From Druceiella hillmani (Eukaryota > Arthropoda > Insecta > Lepidoptera > Hepialidae), in the NCBI GenBank assembly GCA_039881145.1, contig JAYKKI010000008.1:33448501-33512500 (forward strand): a stretch of DNA of 64,000 nt, written 5' to 3'. The translations under genes were made by a program, and so were the position numbers. Each line of letters opens with the position of its first letter. Positions within the stretch are counted from its first letter, which is position 1. The notes under the pieces were generated by a model, which worked only from the letters and a program-made list of their open reading frames with translations, made no database searches and was not told the origin of the DNA. Below are positions 36,010 to 48,179 of this stretch, one piece after another.

Positions 36010-36090
36010 TACACCCGAAGCGCGTTACGCTTAGCCACTCTGCCAAACCTTTGCTACGCCGCCCATATAATCCTCCACTAATTGATTACG
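36010..36090 (-). other. tRNA-like A-box fragment, possible SINE head
   Basis: On the minus strand ggtttggcagagtggctaag, then cg, then aacgcgcttcgggtgt resembles the 5' half of a tRNA or tRNA-derived SINE: an A-box-like tggcagagtgg followed by an anticodon-arm-like stretch. No B-box (ggttcgaatcc-like) follows, and an acceptor stem does not form, so it is not a tRNA gene. Confidence 0.35.
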
Positions 36091-36099
36091 ACTGAGATA

Positions 36100-38080
36100 T
36101 TACTTGATATGGTGACGTCGCTGTATTATAAACTTCTTTAATATTTCATAGCCGCCTATAAGAGATCTCAATAATTAATACCGTCACCATTTTACTAACC
36201 ATTTAGAAGCTCTCCAATGACTATAAAGATAACGGAGGATAATTCGTTTATGGCATTACGTCCATCTTATTTAAACTTAATGCAAAGATGGAGTGCTGGC
36301 GTAGTTAAATTTGATTGAGTGTTTAATGCTTGTATTTGCATTTTATAGCAGTTGCTGTAGCAGTTAGCGTTTCGTCATTAAGGCACGAATTATAATGTTT
36401 TGTGAGTGATTATTCCTTTTATTGAGTTAATAAGGTTTAATATTTCCGTTTTAGTTAAAAATTGAATTATAGTTCAGTAATATATATGAAATGGATACCA
36501 AACTTGTATCGCTACAAAGTCAATTTTAGTGGCCCGTGTCTCTAATGATAAAAAAGGAACTCTTATAAATATTTCGTTTGACTTTGTGTCAAAGAATTAA
36601 TACCCCAAGAGTTGGACCTACCGGTGCGATTATCGTTCAGTATTTTTTTAAATCAAACGTTGCAAAACAAATTTTAATAATTCATGGTGATTTATATTTA
36701 GTATATGAACGACTTCAGCAGTAATTATAATCTGCGTTATTTTTACGTACTTGAAGAATTTGTTTCTAATATTTGCGAAAATAATGAAGTTTGAAAGAAC
36801 TCACTAAAACTTGTTTTCAAGACCATTCTCAGATTTTTATCTATTATTGCTTAGAAAAAAGTGAGGTTGGGAGGGGATGGGTGGTGTAAAATAGTGAACA
36901 GTGGTGAAGTTTAATACTTCGTAAAGTGAGTAAAATAAAAAGTGGTAAATTGAACGTCAACTTACTTTCAAAAGTTATCCCTAATTATGAAATACGCAGT
37001 GATGCGCGCTAATTTATCTTATGGCTTTCATCGTTACTTGTAATAAAGCGAAGTACCGTAAAAAAAGGAAAAGTAAAGTACCGGAAAAAAAATGGTACTT
37101 ATTAATTGAGATCTGAAGTGTATATTTGTGAAGCAATATATGTTTCAGATCTCGGTTATGCACTAAAATTGTAGAAACTATCAGGGTGTGACAGATGGAT
37201 GGACACATACACGGATGTGATAAAAATATAAAGATATTTTGTTTGATAAGAAGAGATGAGGAGAGGATGAGGAGATAAGGGTTCCACCTTTATAATTTTT
37301 CTGGATTTAGCCAAGGAAATGAGGACTAGGGATGCTCAAAAGCAAGAACATATTTATGAATATATGTTATGTTCATGTACATAAATATGTATGTATCTTT
37401 GTTATGTCAAAGGCCTCCACCGTTATCATTTAAATTTTCCAGTTTCCAATTTTAGTCTGTGAGTTTGTCAGTTCCTTATATATGGATTTAATATTACGTT
37501 AAAAGAAATTTATTCTCCTCGTCCCCTTTATAATTCAGGTCGTTGTTGGTGCTTTTATTAGAGACATTTCATTTTCTATATTAAAAATTATAAGTAAATG
37601 ACATGTGTGTGAAAATTTATTTAGAATTTATATTAATATGGGCGAAGCCAATAGACCCACTTTTTTACCGAACTTGGCCTTTTTTCATATTTATGTTTTT
37701 GGCGTGATATCAATTCGTTCTGCGAATTTACTCAAATTTTACGTTACGTAAAATTGTTATTTTCGTTCACGCTACACTCTTTTATCTTTTTAAATTTTTT
37801 TTTTATTTTTCACGATCTGCCACTATTAAACTAATAAGTTTCTTTATAAATTGAGTACATTTTTTCAATCTTTACACATTGGTCTTTTTCTGATTTTTTT
37901 CCTTACGTATGTTCAGTGACATAATTCCAAGTCAAATTTCTAAGTCAACCAGAAGTAGTTTCTTCCTTCCGATTAGTAAGACGTAATAGAATGGTTCGTG
38001 TAAATAAGCGTACGGTTAACGTCTGCTCGTTTTTATTTTTCGAATTTACCTAATAATAAAATAATGTTATCCTTTACCTT
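36100..38080. other. AT-rich DNA, nothing recognised
   Basis: A three-run G tract (gggaggggatgggtgg) near 36,870-36,885 and a duplicated aaagtaccg phrase near 37,050-37,085 are the only details noted. Confidence 0.5.
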
Positions 38081-38082
38081 AT

Positions 38083-38448
38083 AAAAGTATTGAAGAATAT
38101 ACAAATCTCGTCAAGTGTAATTTAAGCTTAGTTTGATATCAATTTTAGTTGATATCAAAAGTATTGAAGAATATACAAATCTCGTCAAGTGTAATTTAAG
38201 CTTAGTTTGATATCAATTTTAGTTGATATCAAAAGTATTGAAGAATATACAAATCTCGTCAAGTGTAATTTAAGCTTAGTTTGATATCAATTTTAGTTGA
38301 TATCAAAAGTATTGAAGAATATACAAATCTCGTCAAGTGTAATTTAAGCTTAGTTTGACATCAATTTTAGTTGATATCAAAAGTATTGAAGAATATACAA
38401 ATCTCGTCAAGTGTAATTTAAGCTTAGTTTGATATCAATTTTAGTTGC
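38083..38448 (+). repeat. 74-bp tandem repeat, 4.9 near-identical units
   Basis: Units start at 38,083, 38,157, 38,231, 38,305 and 38,379. I find only one internal difference (gacatc for gatatc near 38,357). Each unit contains agtattgaagaatatacaaa, ctcgtcaagtgtaatttaag, and an internal palindrome gatatcaa...ttgatatc. The near identity suggests very recent amplification. Assembly collapse or expansion is possible. Confidence 0.97.
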
Positions 38449-38449
38449 C

Positions 38450-39300
38450 TCTTTTCAAGTCACTTCTGTTATTTTACATGAAAAGCCTGCTTTATCTGAT
38501 TCTCCCCGCGACAATTTTTTTATAATCTCTTTACTTATAAATTATGAAATACATAAATGGTATCTTAACACATTAATCTTATTAATATGCATTTCACGAA
38601 AGTGAATTAATAGTGTCATTCCGTATAGGATTGTCATTTTAAATTTCACTGAGAAACGTAAATATTGATATAAAACTTGAAACTTTTCAAAGATAACACT
38701 TTGTATGAAGTCTTAAAATAGTTAGACCTTTATTAGAGTTGTTACGACAATGTCAGCGATCAGCCGATATTAGCGAATATTTAATTGGTACAGTGATATT
38801 TTAGCCAGTAAATTGGTTTATGAATGTAAAATGTGAATTATGAATGTGGTTTGTGAAAAATGTTGGCTCAAATCTTTGAAAAATACAAATGTACACAAAT
38901 TTACAAATGATAGTATCATGAATGTGCATGTACTTCAGTCAACACAGATTTGCAAATAAACGTAACGAGGAATAGAGGAATAGAAACAAATACGAGGATA
39001 ATTATTGTTAATATTGTGAAAGATATTATAGTGAAAATAAAGAAAAAGATAACTGAGATGGTTTAACCTTCTGCGTTGAAATAAACTCTTATGAGTTACG
39101 GGTAACATTCGGACGTCCCATACTTCTCGGGATGTCCTTTATTTTTAGCTATATTTTAAGTATCCGATCGTAATAACAACTATCCAGTATTTCTGGATTT
39201 TTCAGCGAATAAGATCGTACCCACAAAGTGAGTCGGTATCATTTTTTTATCAATGGTGAGTGAACGAAGACGGTAAGTGAGTGCCACGACTACCATTTTG
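38450..39300. other. AT-rich DNA, nothing recognised
   Basis: No repeat, RNA gene or credible open frame was seen. Confidence 0.55.
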
Positions 39301-39305
39301 CTAAC

Positions 39306-39361
39306 TTTTACTTTTCAATGCTCAAGGAAGCTCGCTTCCTTGAGCAAATTGAAAAGTAAAA
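39306..39361. repeat. Hairpin, 26-bp stem with 2-base loop
   Basis: Left arm ttttacttttcaat plus gctcaaggaagc, loop tc, then the reverse complement with two extra bases on the right arm. The stem is perfect apart from that bulge. Confidence 0.93.
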
Positions 39362-39369
39362 ATCAAGCA

Positions 39370-40600
39370 ATCTTAATAAAATTATTCACGTATGTGTAAT
39401 TTTTATTATGCAATACAAACAAAATTACTGTTTGAATTAACCAAAATAATTTTCCTTATATTCTTTTTGTCTCGTATTAAATTATAAATTTTGATATTTA
39501 TTTGGCTTTTAAATACCTACAGGCATTACGAATTCCGTATTTATTTCTCTTTTTAACACTTTAGAGAGGAGAAATAATCTGGTAACTTTAGTTAAGAGTG
39601 ACATTATATTTAGTCCTTACTTAAAATACAATATGTCTTCAAGGAATCGTAATACTCTAAACAAAAATTAAAATTAAAATATTAAGTTTGATTTCCGAGA
39701 AAATACAGGATGTGCCATATTGTGTAAAGAGAGGTATATACTGTTAAGCAAAAGCGGGAAAATAAATAAAATACTTCAGAAGATTCGTGTCAAGCGAGTT
39801 AAATTTGTTAAAGTAAAACAGACCCTCGCTAAAACGAGCTAAATCTTCAGATATTATACGTTGTCTCGATGTACGGTTAATTAGTAATGTCAACAGCAAG
39901 TTTACACGCCGTTTTAAGTTTGACAAAATCAATTATTTAACTTTGTTGCTTATATATGAGTTATTCGGGGGGATTTATCACAAAAGGGAAATAAAATGTA
40001 ATAATCAAACCAATTTCTTTGTATTTTAAGTAATATGCAAAAATACAATTCAGGAATATGCAAAAGTTATTAATATATGTCAATATTAAAAAATATCGTC
40101 TTTTCTGGAAACAAAGATAATTTGTAAATTGTAAACGAGTCGGCTTATCTTGAATCACTGTGGAATTTGAAAGGAAGTATATTGATTCCTCAATAGAAGG
40201 ATAGAAAAATCAAAATGTTCAAATTTAAATTATGCCAATGCGAGTAACATAAGGGTAGTAGATATATTTTATATACAAAAGACAAATACGGCTCTTAGGT
40301 TCAAAGGTATTTAATAAAATTTACATTTTTTAAATAGAGGTGTCGTGGCTTAAGTTATATAGAACACAGAAAGCGATGAGTATGAATTATTTTTTTTGTA
40401 GGTGGTAGGAATTTGTGGAGACGCCTCGTATCGATGGTGATAGATATTTCTGATAGATGATGACCACCATAACTCCGACAGTCTGTAATATTGTTCGCTG
40501 AGGAAACTGTAAAGGGCTATTAAATTCAAGGCAGAAAATTAGTTTAATTGAGCAATAAAATAGAGAAAGGTATCTTATTTAATTTGCAACTTCTAAATAG
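39370..40600. other. AT-rich DNA, nothing recognised
   Basis: Two short minus-strand open frames (39,744-39,932 and 39,961-40,158) show no domain and are judged random. Confidence 0.5.
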
Positions 40601-40609
40601 CTATAAATT

Positions 40610-40950
40610 TGAATATTTTTTATAGTTTTACATTCGATTAAACTGAGTTCTATTCTCAGATTACCATAGTGTTATCTGGTTATATAATATTTTATAGTGA
40701 AGCATAATCTAGTAAATTAAATACTTCTAAATATGAACATTTTGTTGTGAAGAGAATTTTATACATATTTATCTTTGTTCGTATTTGCAACTCTTCTCAA
40801 TTTATACATTTTTTTATAGTTTTACATTCCATTAAAATGAGTTCTATCCACAGATTACCACAGTGTTCTCTGGTTATATAATACTTTCAATTTTAGTGGA
40901 GCATAATCTAGTAAATTAAATTCGTCTAAATTTCCTTTTAATGTTTGGTC
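40610..40950 (+). repeat. Local tandem duplication inside copy B, about 185-bp period
   Basis: The segment ttttttatagttttacattc, then attaaa.tgagttctat, then agattaccatagtgtt and gcataatctagtaaattaaa occurs at about 40,615-40,725 and again at 40,807-40,920. Copy A has a single equivalent near 130-200. Confidence 0.85.
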
Positions 40951-41029
40951 CCAATTTGCTAAATTTGATGATAAATGTGAGTAAAAAATTTATAGAAAAT
41001 ACATTTTAAATTCCTGGGCTTCTCTTTTC

Positions 41030-41190
41030 TACTAAAAAGAATAAAAGGTGGAAATCTCAGTTTAAAACGAATTTAAACAAAAGTTCGTTCCACACCTGCT
41101 GCGGTCACTCCATGTTTTATTCAGAGTTCCTTTTTATCATACCTTCTTAGTATAAAATTGTGAAATAAGCAAAAGAAAAAGCTCCGCAAT
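41030..41190 (+). repeat. Core-family dispersed repeat, copy 6
   Basis: This is the copy B partner of 300-480: aatttaaacaaaagttcgtt, then cacacctgctgcggtcac, then ttattcagagttcc, then tagtataaaattgtg. It is the only core copy without a TA array within 900 bp on its 3' side. Confidence 0.75.
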
Positions 41191-41959
41191 TACCAGGAAT
41201 ATAAAATATATTTTGTAAAATGTATCTTACTAATTTACCGTGTTTAAAATTCTTTTAAAGATTTTTCCGTTTAAAGCTACTGTATATGCATAAGAATATT
41301 TATTTTCCCGCGTCAGTAATGCTCAAAGACGCACTATTCATAGCATAAAAATGTGATTACACTGGTAGTTATTAAGAAAATAATTACATGCCAGATTATT
41401 TAAAAAATTAATAAGTTTGGATTGTTTTAACATATGATATATCACAAGACATGTTTTTTTTGTCTCAAATTGAAATTTCTTAACTACTTATTTTATTTTC
41501 AAAATAGGGAAATAAGAATGCTTTTTCATTTTGTGTGCTTGTGTGTATGCCTGTATATTTGTTACACACAAACATACAATACGATTAAATGTTAATTTTC
41601 CTGTATTAATCTATGATTTTCCTATAATGTATACATGTGCAGAATCAGTATAAATTACTAATTCTTGGTTTTTTTTTTGGTTTGCAAACATATCATGTAA
41701 AATTACTCACTGAGTTGCAATCAAATTTTCATTATTTTGCAATTATGCTATTTGCCATAGTGTTCACGAAAATAAAAATTGCCTATCAGTCGATAACAAG
41801 TGTTAAAAACAATCTATTTATATAATTATTAAATTTAGTTTTTAATATGTTTGCAGGTTGAATAATTTTAAGGTGATATTTATTTAAAACTTCACACGAT
41901 ACGCGAAATCGAAAAAGAAAATCGTGTGTTATTTAAGATTTACTAAGGTATATGCGTAT

Positions 41960-42075
41960 TAATGCATTTAATGAACATGAAAAATCTCTGAGAAAATTGG
42001 TTGTGACAGACAGACGGAATGACATTTTCGTGTAATTATAACGGTTCTGTTTTTTTCTTTTGAATATAGAACCAT
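41960..42075 (+). repeat. Short 3' end of the gacagac/ggttc repeat
   Basis: The sequence gacagacagacggaatgaca is followed by a cggttctgttttttttctttt-like tail and tagaacc, as in the fuller copy that starts at 42,430. Confidence 0.6.
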
Positions 42076-42429
42076 AAAAATAATTTTATTTATCTCTGTA
42101 TACAGTAAGTCTCACAAAATGTAAGTAATGCGTTTTGTCTTCACTTCATGTACAAGACTAATCTTTTTCTTTCCACCAAATGTATTGCAATTAGTAGCAG
42201 AAAGTCAGTAAAAAAATAGTATGTAAAAATGAAAAATTATGCAGACAGAATTCAAAGGAAAAAAAAGGAATTCCAGTTTATAAAGTAATTAACGCAAGAA
42301 CATTTTTCAGACAACTCTTAACTGAATACTCTACTCTAGTGTGTGAGAGGTTAATGAAGTCCAATGTCACGTGAACTTAAGAGAAACAATTTTTATTCAA
42401 TACAAATATTACTATAGAAATTAAAAAAA

Positions 42430-42960
42430 TAACTGTCAAGCATGAGTGGGACTCGTACTACAAGGGTTCCGTGCACATTTAGGCATTTATAAAAATTTAA
42501 TGTTACGTAATATTCCTGTTAAACTATTTACAAAATTTTAATTTTTTATAACGAAATATATTGCCTACTATGTCTATCACAGTTAAAAAAAATTTATGTG
42601 ATATAACTATAAATTAACGATTTTCGATTATTTCCTTTACTTGTGAGACCTTGCTTCTTGCAAAATTTTATGAATCTAGGTCAGCGAAAAGTACCCTAAA
42701 GGTTTTGATTTATTTGAGAGTCTCAAAATACGCTGCAAAAATGGCCATATTTTTAGGATTCTTCTTGGTTGCGTTGGTTTAGAAACTTAATTTTTTTACA
42801 GCCCCGAGGGACTGTGGACTTGATACATCCACGCGTTCTGGAGAAAAAGAGTCCTGACAGATACACGGACAGACAGATGGACTTTTTTTCCTTTTGAAGT
42901 ACGGAAAAAGTAAAAAATACCTTTAGGCTTTTTCATGTCTTTAAATAGTTAGGCTACGGT
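42430..42960 (+). repeat. Dispersed gacagac/ggttc-type repeat, copy 2
   Basis: This is the fullest copy: gggttccgtgcacatttagg at the left, acacggacagacagatggac near 42,861-42,880, and the ccttttgaagtacgg tail. It aligns with 28,000-28,690 and, in reverse, with 55,975-56,470. Confidence 0.7.
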
Positions 42961-43830
42961 TTGTAGTAAGTAATTTCCAGATATGTTCTATGGTAAAAAA
43001 TGCAAGAAATGTACAAACCTATTAGAAGAGGTGCATTAAGCGTTGTATTAATAGTGTCTCTTTACTTCAGCAGTCAATCAAAGCCACTGAAAATATTTGA
43101 CGTATGTAGGTGGACTAATGTTGTACCTACTTAATATCATATATCACATATACAAAAACATATCACCTGTTTAATATATGAAATAAAAAAACAAATAAAC
43201 AAAATGAAAAAAAAATAAACACAATAAGAATACATTCCGTAGTTTGAACTACATAAAAGGAAACCTTAAAAAATAATTGATAACATACTTTCTTGTGGTG
43301 TAATCTAAAAAGTGATGAATTCTAAAAAGTAAAAATTATCTAGATTAGACTTTTGCATGTATTTAAATGGTTTTGCTGCGGTTTGTAGTAATTCTTAAAT
43401 ATATTCTGTGGTAAAAAATGTAACCAATGCACAAAACTATTAGAAGACTTGCATTAAGCTTTATTTTATTTGATAGATTTTCAAAAAAAATTCAGTAGCG
43501 CATATTTCAGCAGTCAATCAAAGCCACTGAAAATATTTGAAGTATGTAGGTGGACTAATGTTGTACCTACTTAATACCATATATCACATACAAAAATATG
43601 CCATTTGTTTAATAAAATGCTTAAGGAAGTAAAAGAGAAAAACTGAAATATATTGTGAAATGACAATCAAATACTGAAATATATAAAATAAAAAAAAAAA
43701 CAAATAAACAAAACGTAAAAAATAAACACAATAAGAATACATTCCGTAGTTTAAATTATATAAAAGGAAACCTTAAAAAATAATTCATAACACACTTTCA
43801 GTTGTGTAATCTACAAAGCTTGAATTTTAT
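42930..43830 (+). repeat. Diverged tandem duplication, about 420-bp units
   Basis: Unit 1 is about 42,930-43,330 and unit 2 about 43,350-43,830. A long shared stretch begins cagcagtcaatcaaagccac and runs through tgtaggtggactaatgttgt and acctacttaata. A second runs from cacaataagaatacattccg through ggaaaccttaaaaaataatt. Unit 2 carries an extra insert near 43,610-43,690. The unit contains gtaggt...acctac, a short palindrome. Confidence 0.92.
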
Positions 43831-43839
43831 AGTTAGATA

Positions 43840-44980
43840 TAAACTATTATGTTCTATTAACAACTACATGATGCAACGATAAATGAATAGAATGTACAAG
43901 GTGATATTAAAATAGATATCAATATTAAAGTAAAAACAATACATCAGGCAAAAATCTTAAGCAATTAATTCTCTTTCCCTAAGAAATGAATACATGCTTA
44001 GATTCCACTCAAAGGAATTATATTGCCTACACCTTAACGAATAGGCGGCTATTAAAATTGTCCCCTAGCGTTAAGAAGTTGCGCGGAAGGGTGGGTGTGA
44101 TGGGAGGGGGTGGCATAAGACTAATTTGAAGAAAGTTATCTAGTTAAGGTAAAGTTGCGTTATATTCAAAGTAATAAAACGCTGTTGGCAGTATGACGTC
44201 ACTTTAGGGCACATCGATGTGAAATGTATTCGAGATTGGTATTAGATTTTTGGCTAGTAACGTTGTTAAATATCGATTATTTTAAATTAACTTAAATCCT
44301 CAGAGATAATGGTTTTATAGTATTACCATTTCAAGGCAGTTATGATTGGTTAAGAATAATGTAGTAGTAAACATCATGTTCTGTCATTTTATTCCGCGGT
44401 ATAGCTTGTCTAGTTGTATTTTTGTTCGTATTAAAATGTAGCACTGGTAAAATTACATAAAACTCCTTATTTTTGTTTCTCTCAATTTTACGCACCCTTC
44501 AGCTAGTCCAGATTTATATCTGGTAAGAGTATCGTGTACTTCAGTAAAAAAACGGAAAAAAATAGCAAGTTTGTGCTCAAGTCTCGTGTGTGCTCACCCT
44601 CGCTGTCTGAGTGAAGTTCACGTTCCTTCAGTTTTGTACGAAATACATTAATACAATTTTTCTTGGAATATTTTTTTTATATTTTTTTAATCTGTCTTTA
44701 AGTTGTATGGAGATATTTATAAAAATCTATCAAACACCAAATTTTATCTAGGTTGGGTCCGCCGGTGATGTTCGTGCAGATATCACTAAAATCTTGACTT
44801 TTTTGACTTTTCTTCTTAGATCACTGAAAGTGCAAAATTATTTTAAGAGTATGACCTCTTTTTACCTCACGTATATAACAATTTGTAATTATATTATTCC
44901 ATGTACATGTTTCGCTGACTTCTGCTCGTGACTAACTTTGTGTGTCTACATAAATTCAGGGTATGAGCAATCCAGGCTAT
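43840..44980. other. Copy B DNA with a G-rich patch at 44,089-44,110
   Basis: The run gggtgggtgtgatgggaggg and two more g has four runs of three or more G with loops of 1, 6 and 1, which fits the canonical G-quadruplex pattern on the plus strand. Nothing else in the interval could be identified. Confidence 0.7.
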
Positions 44981-44985
44981 AATAG

Positions 44986-45020
44986 ATTTCTGTTCAATTT
45001 TTACAAAATTGAACAGAAAT
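44986..45020. repeat. Perfect hairpin, 16-bp arms and 3-base loop
   Basis: Arms atttctgttcaatttt and aaaattgaacagaaat flank tac. A further ttttgtaaaaatt on the right overlaps the arm and could compete for pairing. Confidence 0.93.
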
Positions 45021-46831
45021 TTTGTAAAAATTCAGTCGTGTTGAATAGTAACATCGTGATCGAGTTATAAAATTGAGAAAATTTTTTGTTATCCAGGGGA
45101 ATCACCATCAAATTTGGGAATTCAGGATATGGTACGAGTTAATACACACTAATATCAAACATACAGAAATTTTCTTCTAGGTGATGAAATGGAACATAAT
45201 AATACACAATATATATATAAAGCGTATACATTAACCCAGGTAATCTATTTGTATGTAAAAATCGTGGGGATCCCTTTAAAAATTAGGGCCTTATAGACTA
45301 AAAAATATCCGCCTTTAAGATCATCTAAGCTTTTGCATTTATTATATTAATAGTTAGTTAGCTAGACGACATTTTTTCTGACTATGTCAGCTTTTTATGA
45401 CTATATTCACAGTTACTGAAACAAAAATAAAAGGAATTTACCTTATGCGTCTGCAGTGAAGAAGATTAGTTACATCGCTTGGAATTCATGTGGAGTCAAA
45501 TTTAAGCCAAACATTGAGCAAATACGTATTGTATACATAGGTACAAGGTATTACGTAATTGCTTATCTATTCTTTTGTCAGTCAATTATCTTCTAAGTAT
45601 AACAAGGTTTCATTCTTGACAGTTCAGTAGATCCATTACTTTAGTTAGGTTTTTATACTATTTTCAAAAGAAAATATTAATTGTTTCATTTGTGTATTAT
45701 GTATTTAAAAAAATTGTTCTCGAATACTTTTTGCATTGCAATATTTTTCAATTGTATTGAAGGATATATTTTGCTACGATATTACGTCGTTAAATTGTAT
45801 ATCAATATAAAGTTTAACGTTTCACAAAACAAAACTTGGAAATGAAAAAGTATGTATGGTATTCCGGTTTTTATTTTAATAATGTGTCCCTTCATCTCGA
45901 GTTTCAAAAAAACCTTTCTAATAATAACTTCGTCACATCTAGTAACTTAAGCAAATGTATCCGCGAACTTGCGTGCTTGCGTGCTACTACTAGAGTGGAC
46001 TTTATAATAAATAAACTGTTTTTTTTTTTTGGATTATCGTCGAAAGCGGTATTTGGACTGCACAAATACACCTCGCTACTTTTCAACGTCAGTAGTAAGC
46101 GGTTGCAAATAATCCATTGAAGTAATAAAGGCGACATCAGAACACTGTAACAACTGACCTATATTTGTGGCGGTAGGTAAGTGGAAAAACTGAAGATTTA
46201 ATAGAGAGTTACAATTTAATAAAATGGTGTATTTATCTTTTTATGTAAGATAAAGTAAGGATTTTCAGTATACTACTGTATCTATATTTATCAATATTAT
46301 TACGAAACAAGTTTAAATTTTTTATTAAAAAATTGCCAGACTTGTGATATCCAAGTCGTTTTACATCTGCATCGTCTAAATAGCGATAATAATATGTATT
46401 ACTTTTCTGTTCCAATGTATCACATTCGTTTCACTTGTACATATTTTCATGCAATTTATTGAAGTGAAACTTCTTAGGCGGCGATTCGATAATCGATAAA
46501 TATTGAGAATAAAATTTGAAGGTTACGTGACGTTTAGGGATATTTCGTTACACGAAAGAGGAAAAAATATATGACGTAGACAGAAAGAGAGCCATATATT
46601 TTATTAAAATGTATTATATAAAAGCTAATGAGTTTACAAACAAATGCATAAATTCATCACGCAATGTACATTCTCGGTAGTATACTAGAAGCATATCCGT
46701 CTGTCACGCGGCAGACCGTGGCTCGATTAACCGCCGGGGAGAATTTTTCCATAACTAATAGAATAAGTAGAAGAGACTTTATAAGTAATATTTTTTTATT
46801 TTTCATAATATATTTAAGTAAACACATTTTT

Positions 46832-47914
46832 AACCGACTTCAAAAAAAAGGGGAGGTTATCAATTTGTCGGAATCTTTTTTTATGCATGTTCAGCGATAA
46901 TTCTTTAGCGAGTGAGCCGATTTCTATAATTCTTTTTCTATTTCAAAGATGGTACTAAAGGGGTAATTTCTTTTAAATATGATGATGATCCGATAATGAG
47001 ATCCGAAAATGAACGATGGAACTCCTTAACGAAAGGCCGTAAACCAACTATAATTCAAGATATTTGCTGTGGGTAGTTGTTAATTTGTAAAATAACTACA
47101 CCATTTACCATGTCAGGATCTGATGATGAGTTCTGGAGATTAACAATGGAACTCCTAAACAAATGTTAGTAAATGAACCAAAATTAAATATATTTGCTAC
47201 TGGTAGTTGTTACTTTACAAAATAACTACACTAACTCGACCATGTCAGAGTCTCACGACCGTTATTGACATGAGCAATGGAACTCCTTATCCAAGGGTAG
47301 TAAATTAAATGTAATTCAAGATATTTGCTACTGGCAGTTTTTACTTTGCAAAATAACTGTATCATCGACCAGGTCAGGGGTAGGTAATGAGTTCTGCAGT
47401 TGAATAATGTAACTTCTTAATGGATGGTGGTAAATAAATCGTTATTCTATATACACGCTACTGGTTAATTATTACTTTAGTTATTTCTTTGCAAAATCTG
47501 ACACTGAATTTCGGAAACGGAGAACAGAACTCCTCAAGTGGTATTTATTAATTTGCAGAATCTAAAATTAGAATTTAGAGATAGAGAACGGAACTGCTTA
47601 ACGACTAACAGCTAAACACTGCAGCTAATATTATAGCTTTATTGCTATGTGTTGTTGATAACCAACTTACACAAACAGGAAATTATCTATATACTACCGT
47701 TGTTCCGCGACTTTAATAGTTACAAAATATTATAAGAAAAAAAATTAACGTTAGGTAAAGGTTACTATTAACATTCATTTATTAATCACTAAAAATTCTA
47801 AAATAAATATCCTTTAAAAAAGCGACTTCAAAAAAAGTAAAAAGTAATTAACTAAAAATATGTACCTATTTATTCGCAATAAATAACCAAAATACTTGTT
47901 TTTTAAGTCGGTGC
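46832..47914 (+). mobile_element. accgacttc-family non-autonomous element with internal tandem units
   Basis: The left end reads accgacttcaaaaaaaaggg and the right end tgttttttaagtcggtgc, so the termini are inverted repeats. A leader (gaggttatcaatttgtcgg, then gagccgatttctataattc) is followed by about four units of 120-130 bp of the type seen at 34,990-35,600, starting near 47,017, 47,147, 47,279 and 47,412. No coding capacity is seen. Repeats with these ends are widespread in insects, but I cannot name the mobilising enzyme. The element is absent from copy A, so it is younger than the duplication. No clear target-site duplication was found. Confidence 0.75.
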
Positions 47915-48170
47915 CAGAATTGTCGACCAACTTAAATCATTTTTAATTTAATTTAATTTAAAACCTTAACTTCCAATATACTCTAAAATACGAAGTAGAT
48001 TCATAAAGGGCTTATTTACAATGTAAAATTTTACATTTGTTTTTAATTTATCGGTGGCGATAGCCCAGACTTCAAAAATAAGAATTTTAATTATTTATTG
48101 CGATTAAGTAGGTACCTACTTAGAATTAATTACTTTTTACTTTTTAGTGCCTTCTGTTTTTGAAGTCAGT
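47815..48170. repeat. Inverted pair of gacttcaaaaa segments
   Basis: The left member, 47,820-47,888 (gcgacttcaaaaaaagtaaa, then aagtaattaa, then tgtacctatttattcgcaa), is matched in reverse complement by 48,095-48,168 (attgcgattaagtaggtacc, then aattactttttacttttta, then gaagtcag). It overlaps the right end of the element at 46,832-47,914 and may be a second, nested or solo-ended copy of its terminus. Confidence 0.7.
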
Positions 48171-48179
48171 TTATAAAAA

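Noticed and set aside
36860..36890. G-quadruplex at gggaggggatgggtgg
   Set aside because: It has only three runs of three or more G followed by a pair, so it misses the canonical pattern. The run at 54,560-54,574 was set aside for the same reason.
43200..43260. A-rich run as a poly(A) tail of a retroposed gene
   Set aside because: The A-rich stretch is internal to the tandem duplication and recurs at the same position in the second unit with related sequence on both sides.
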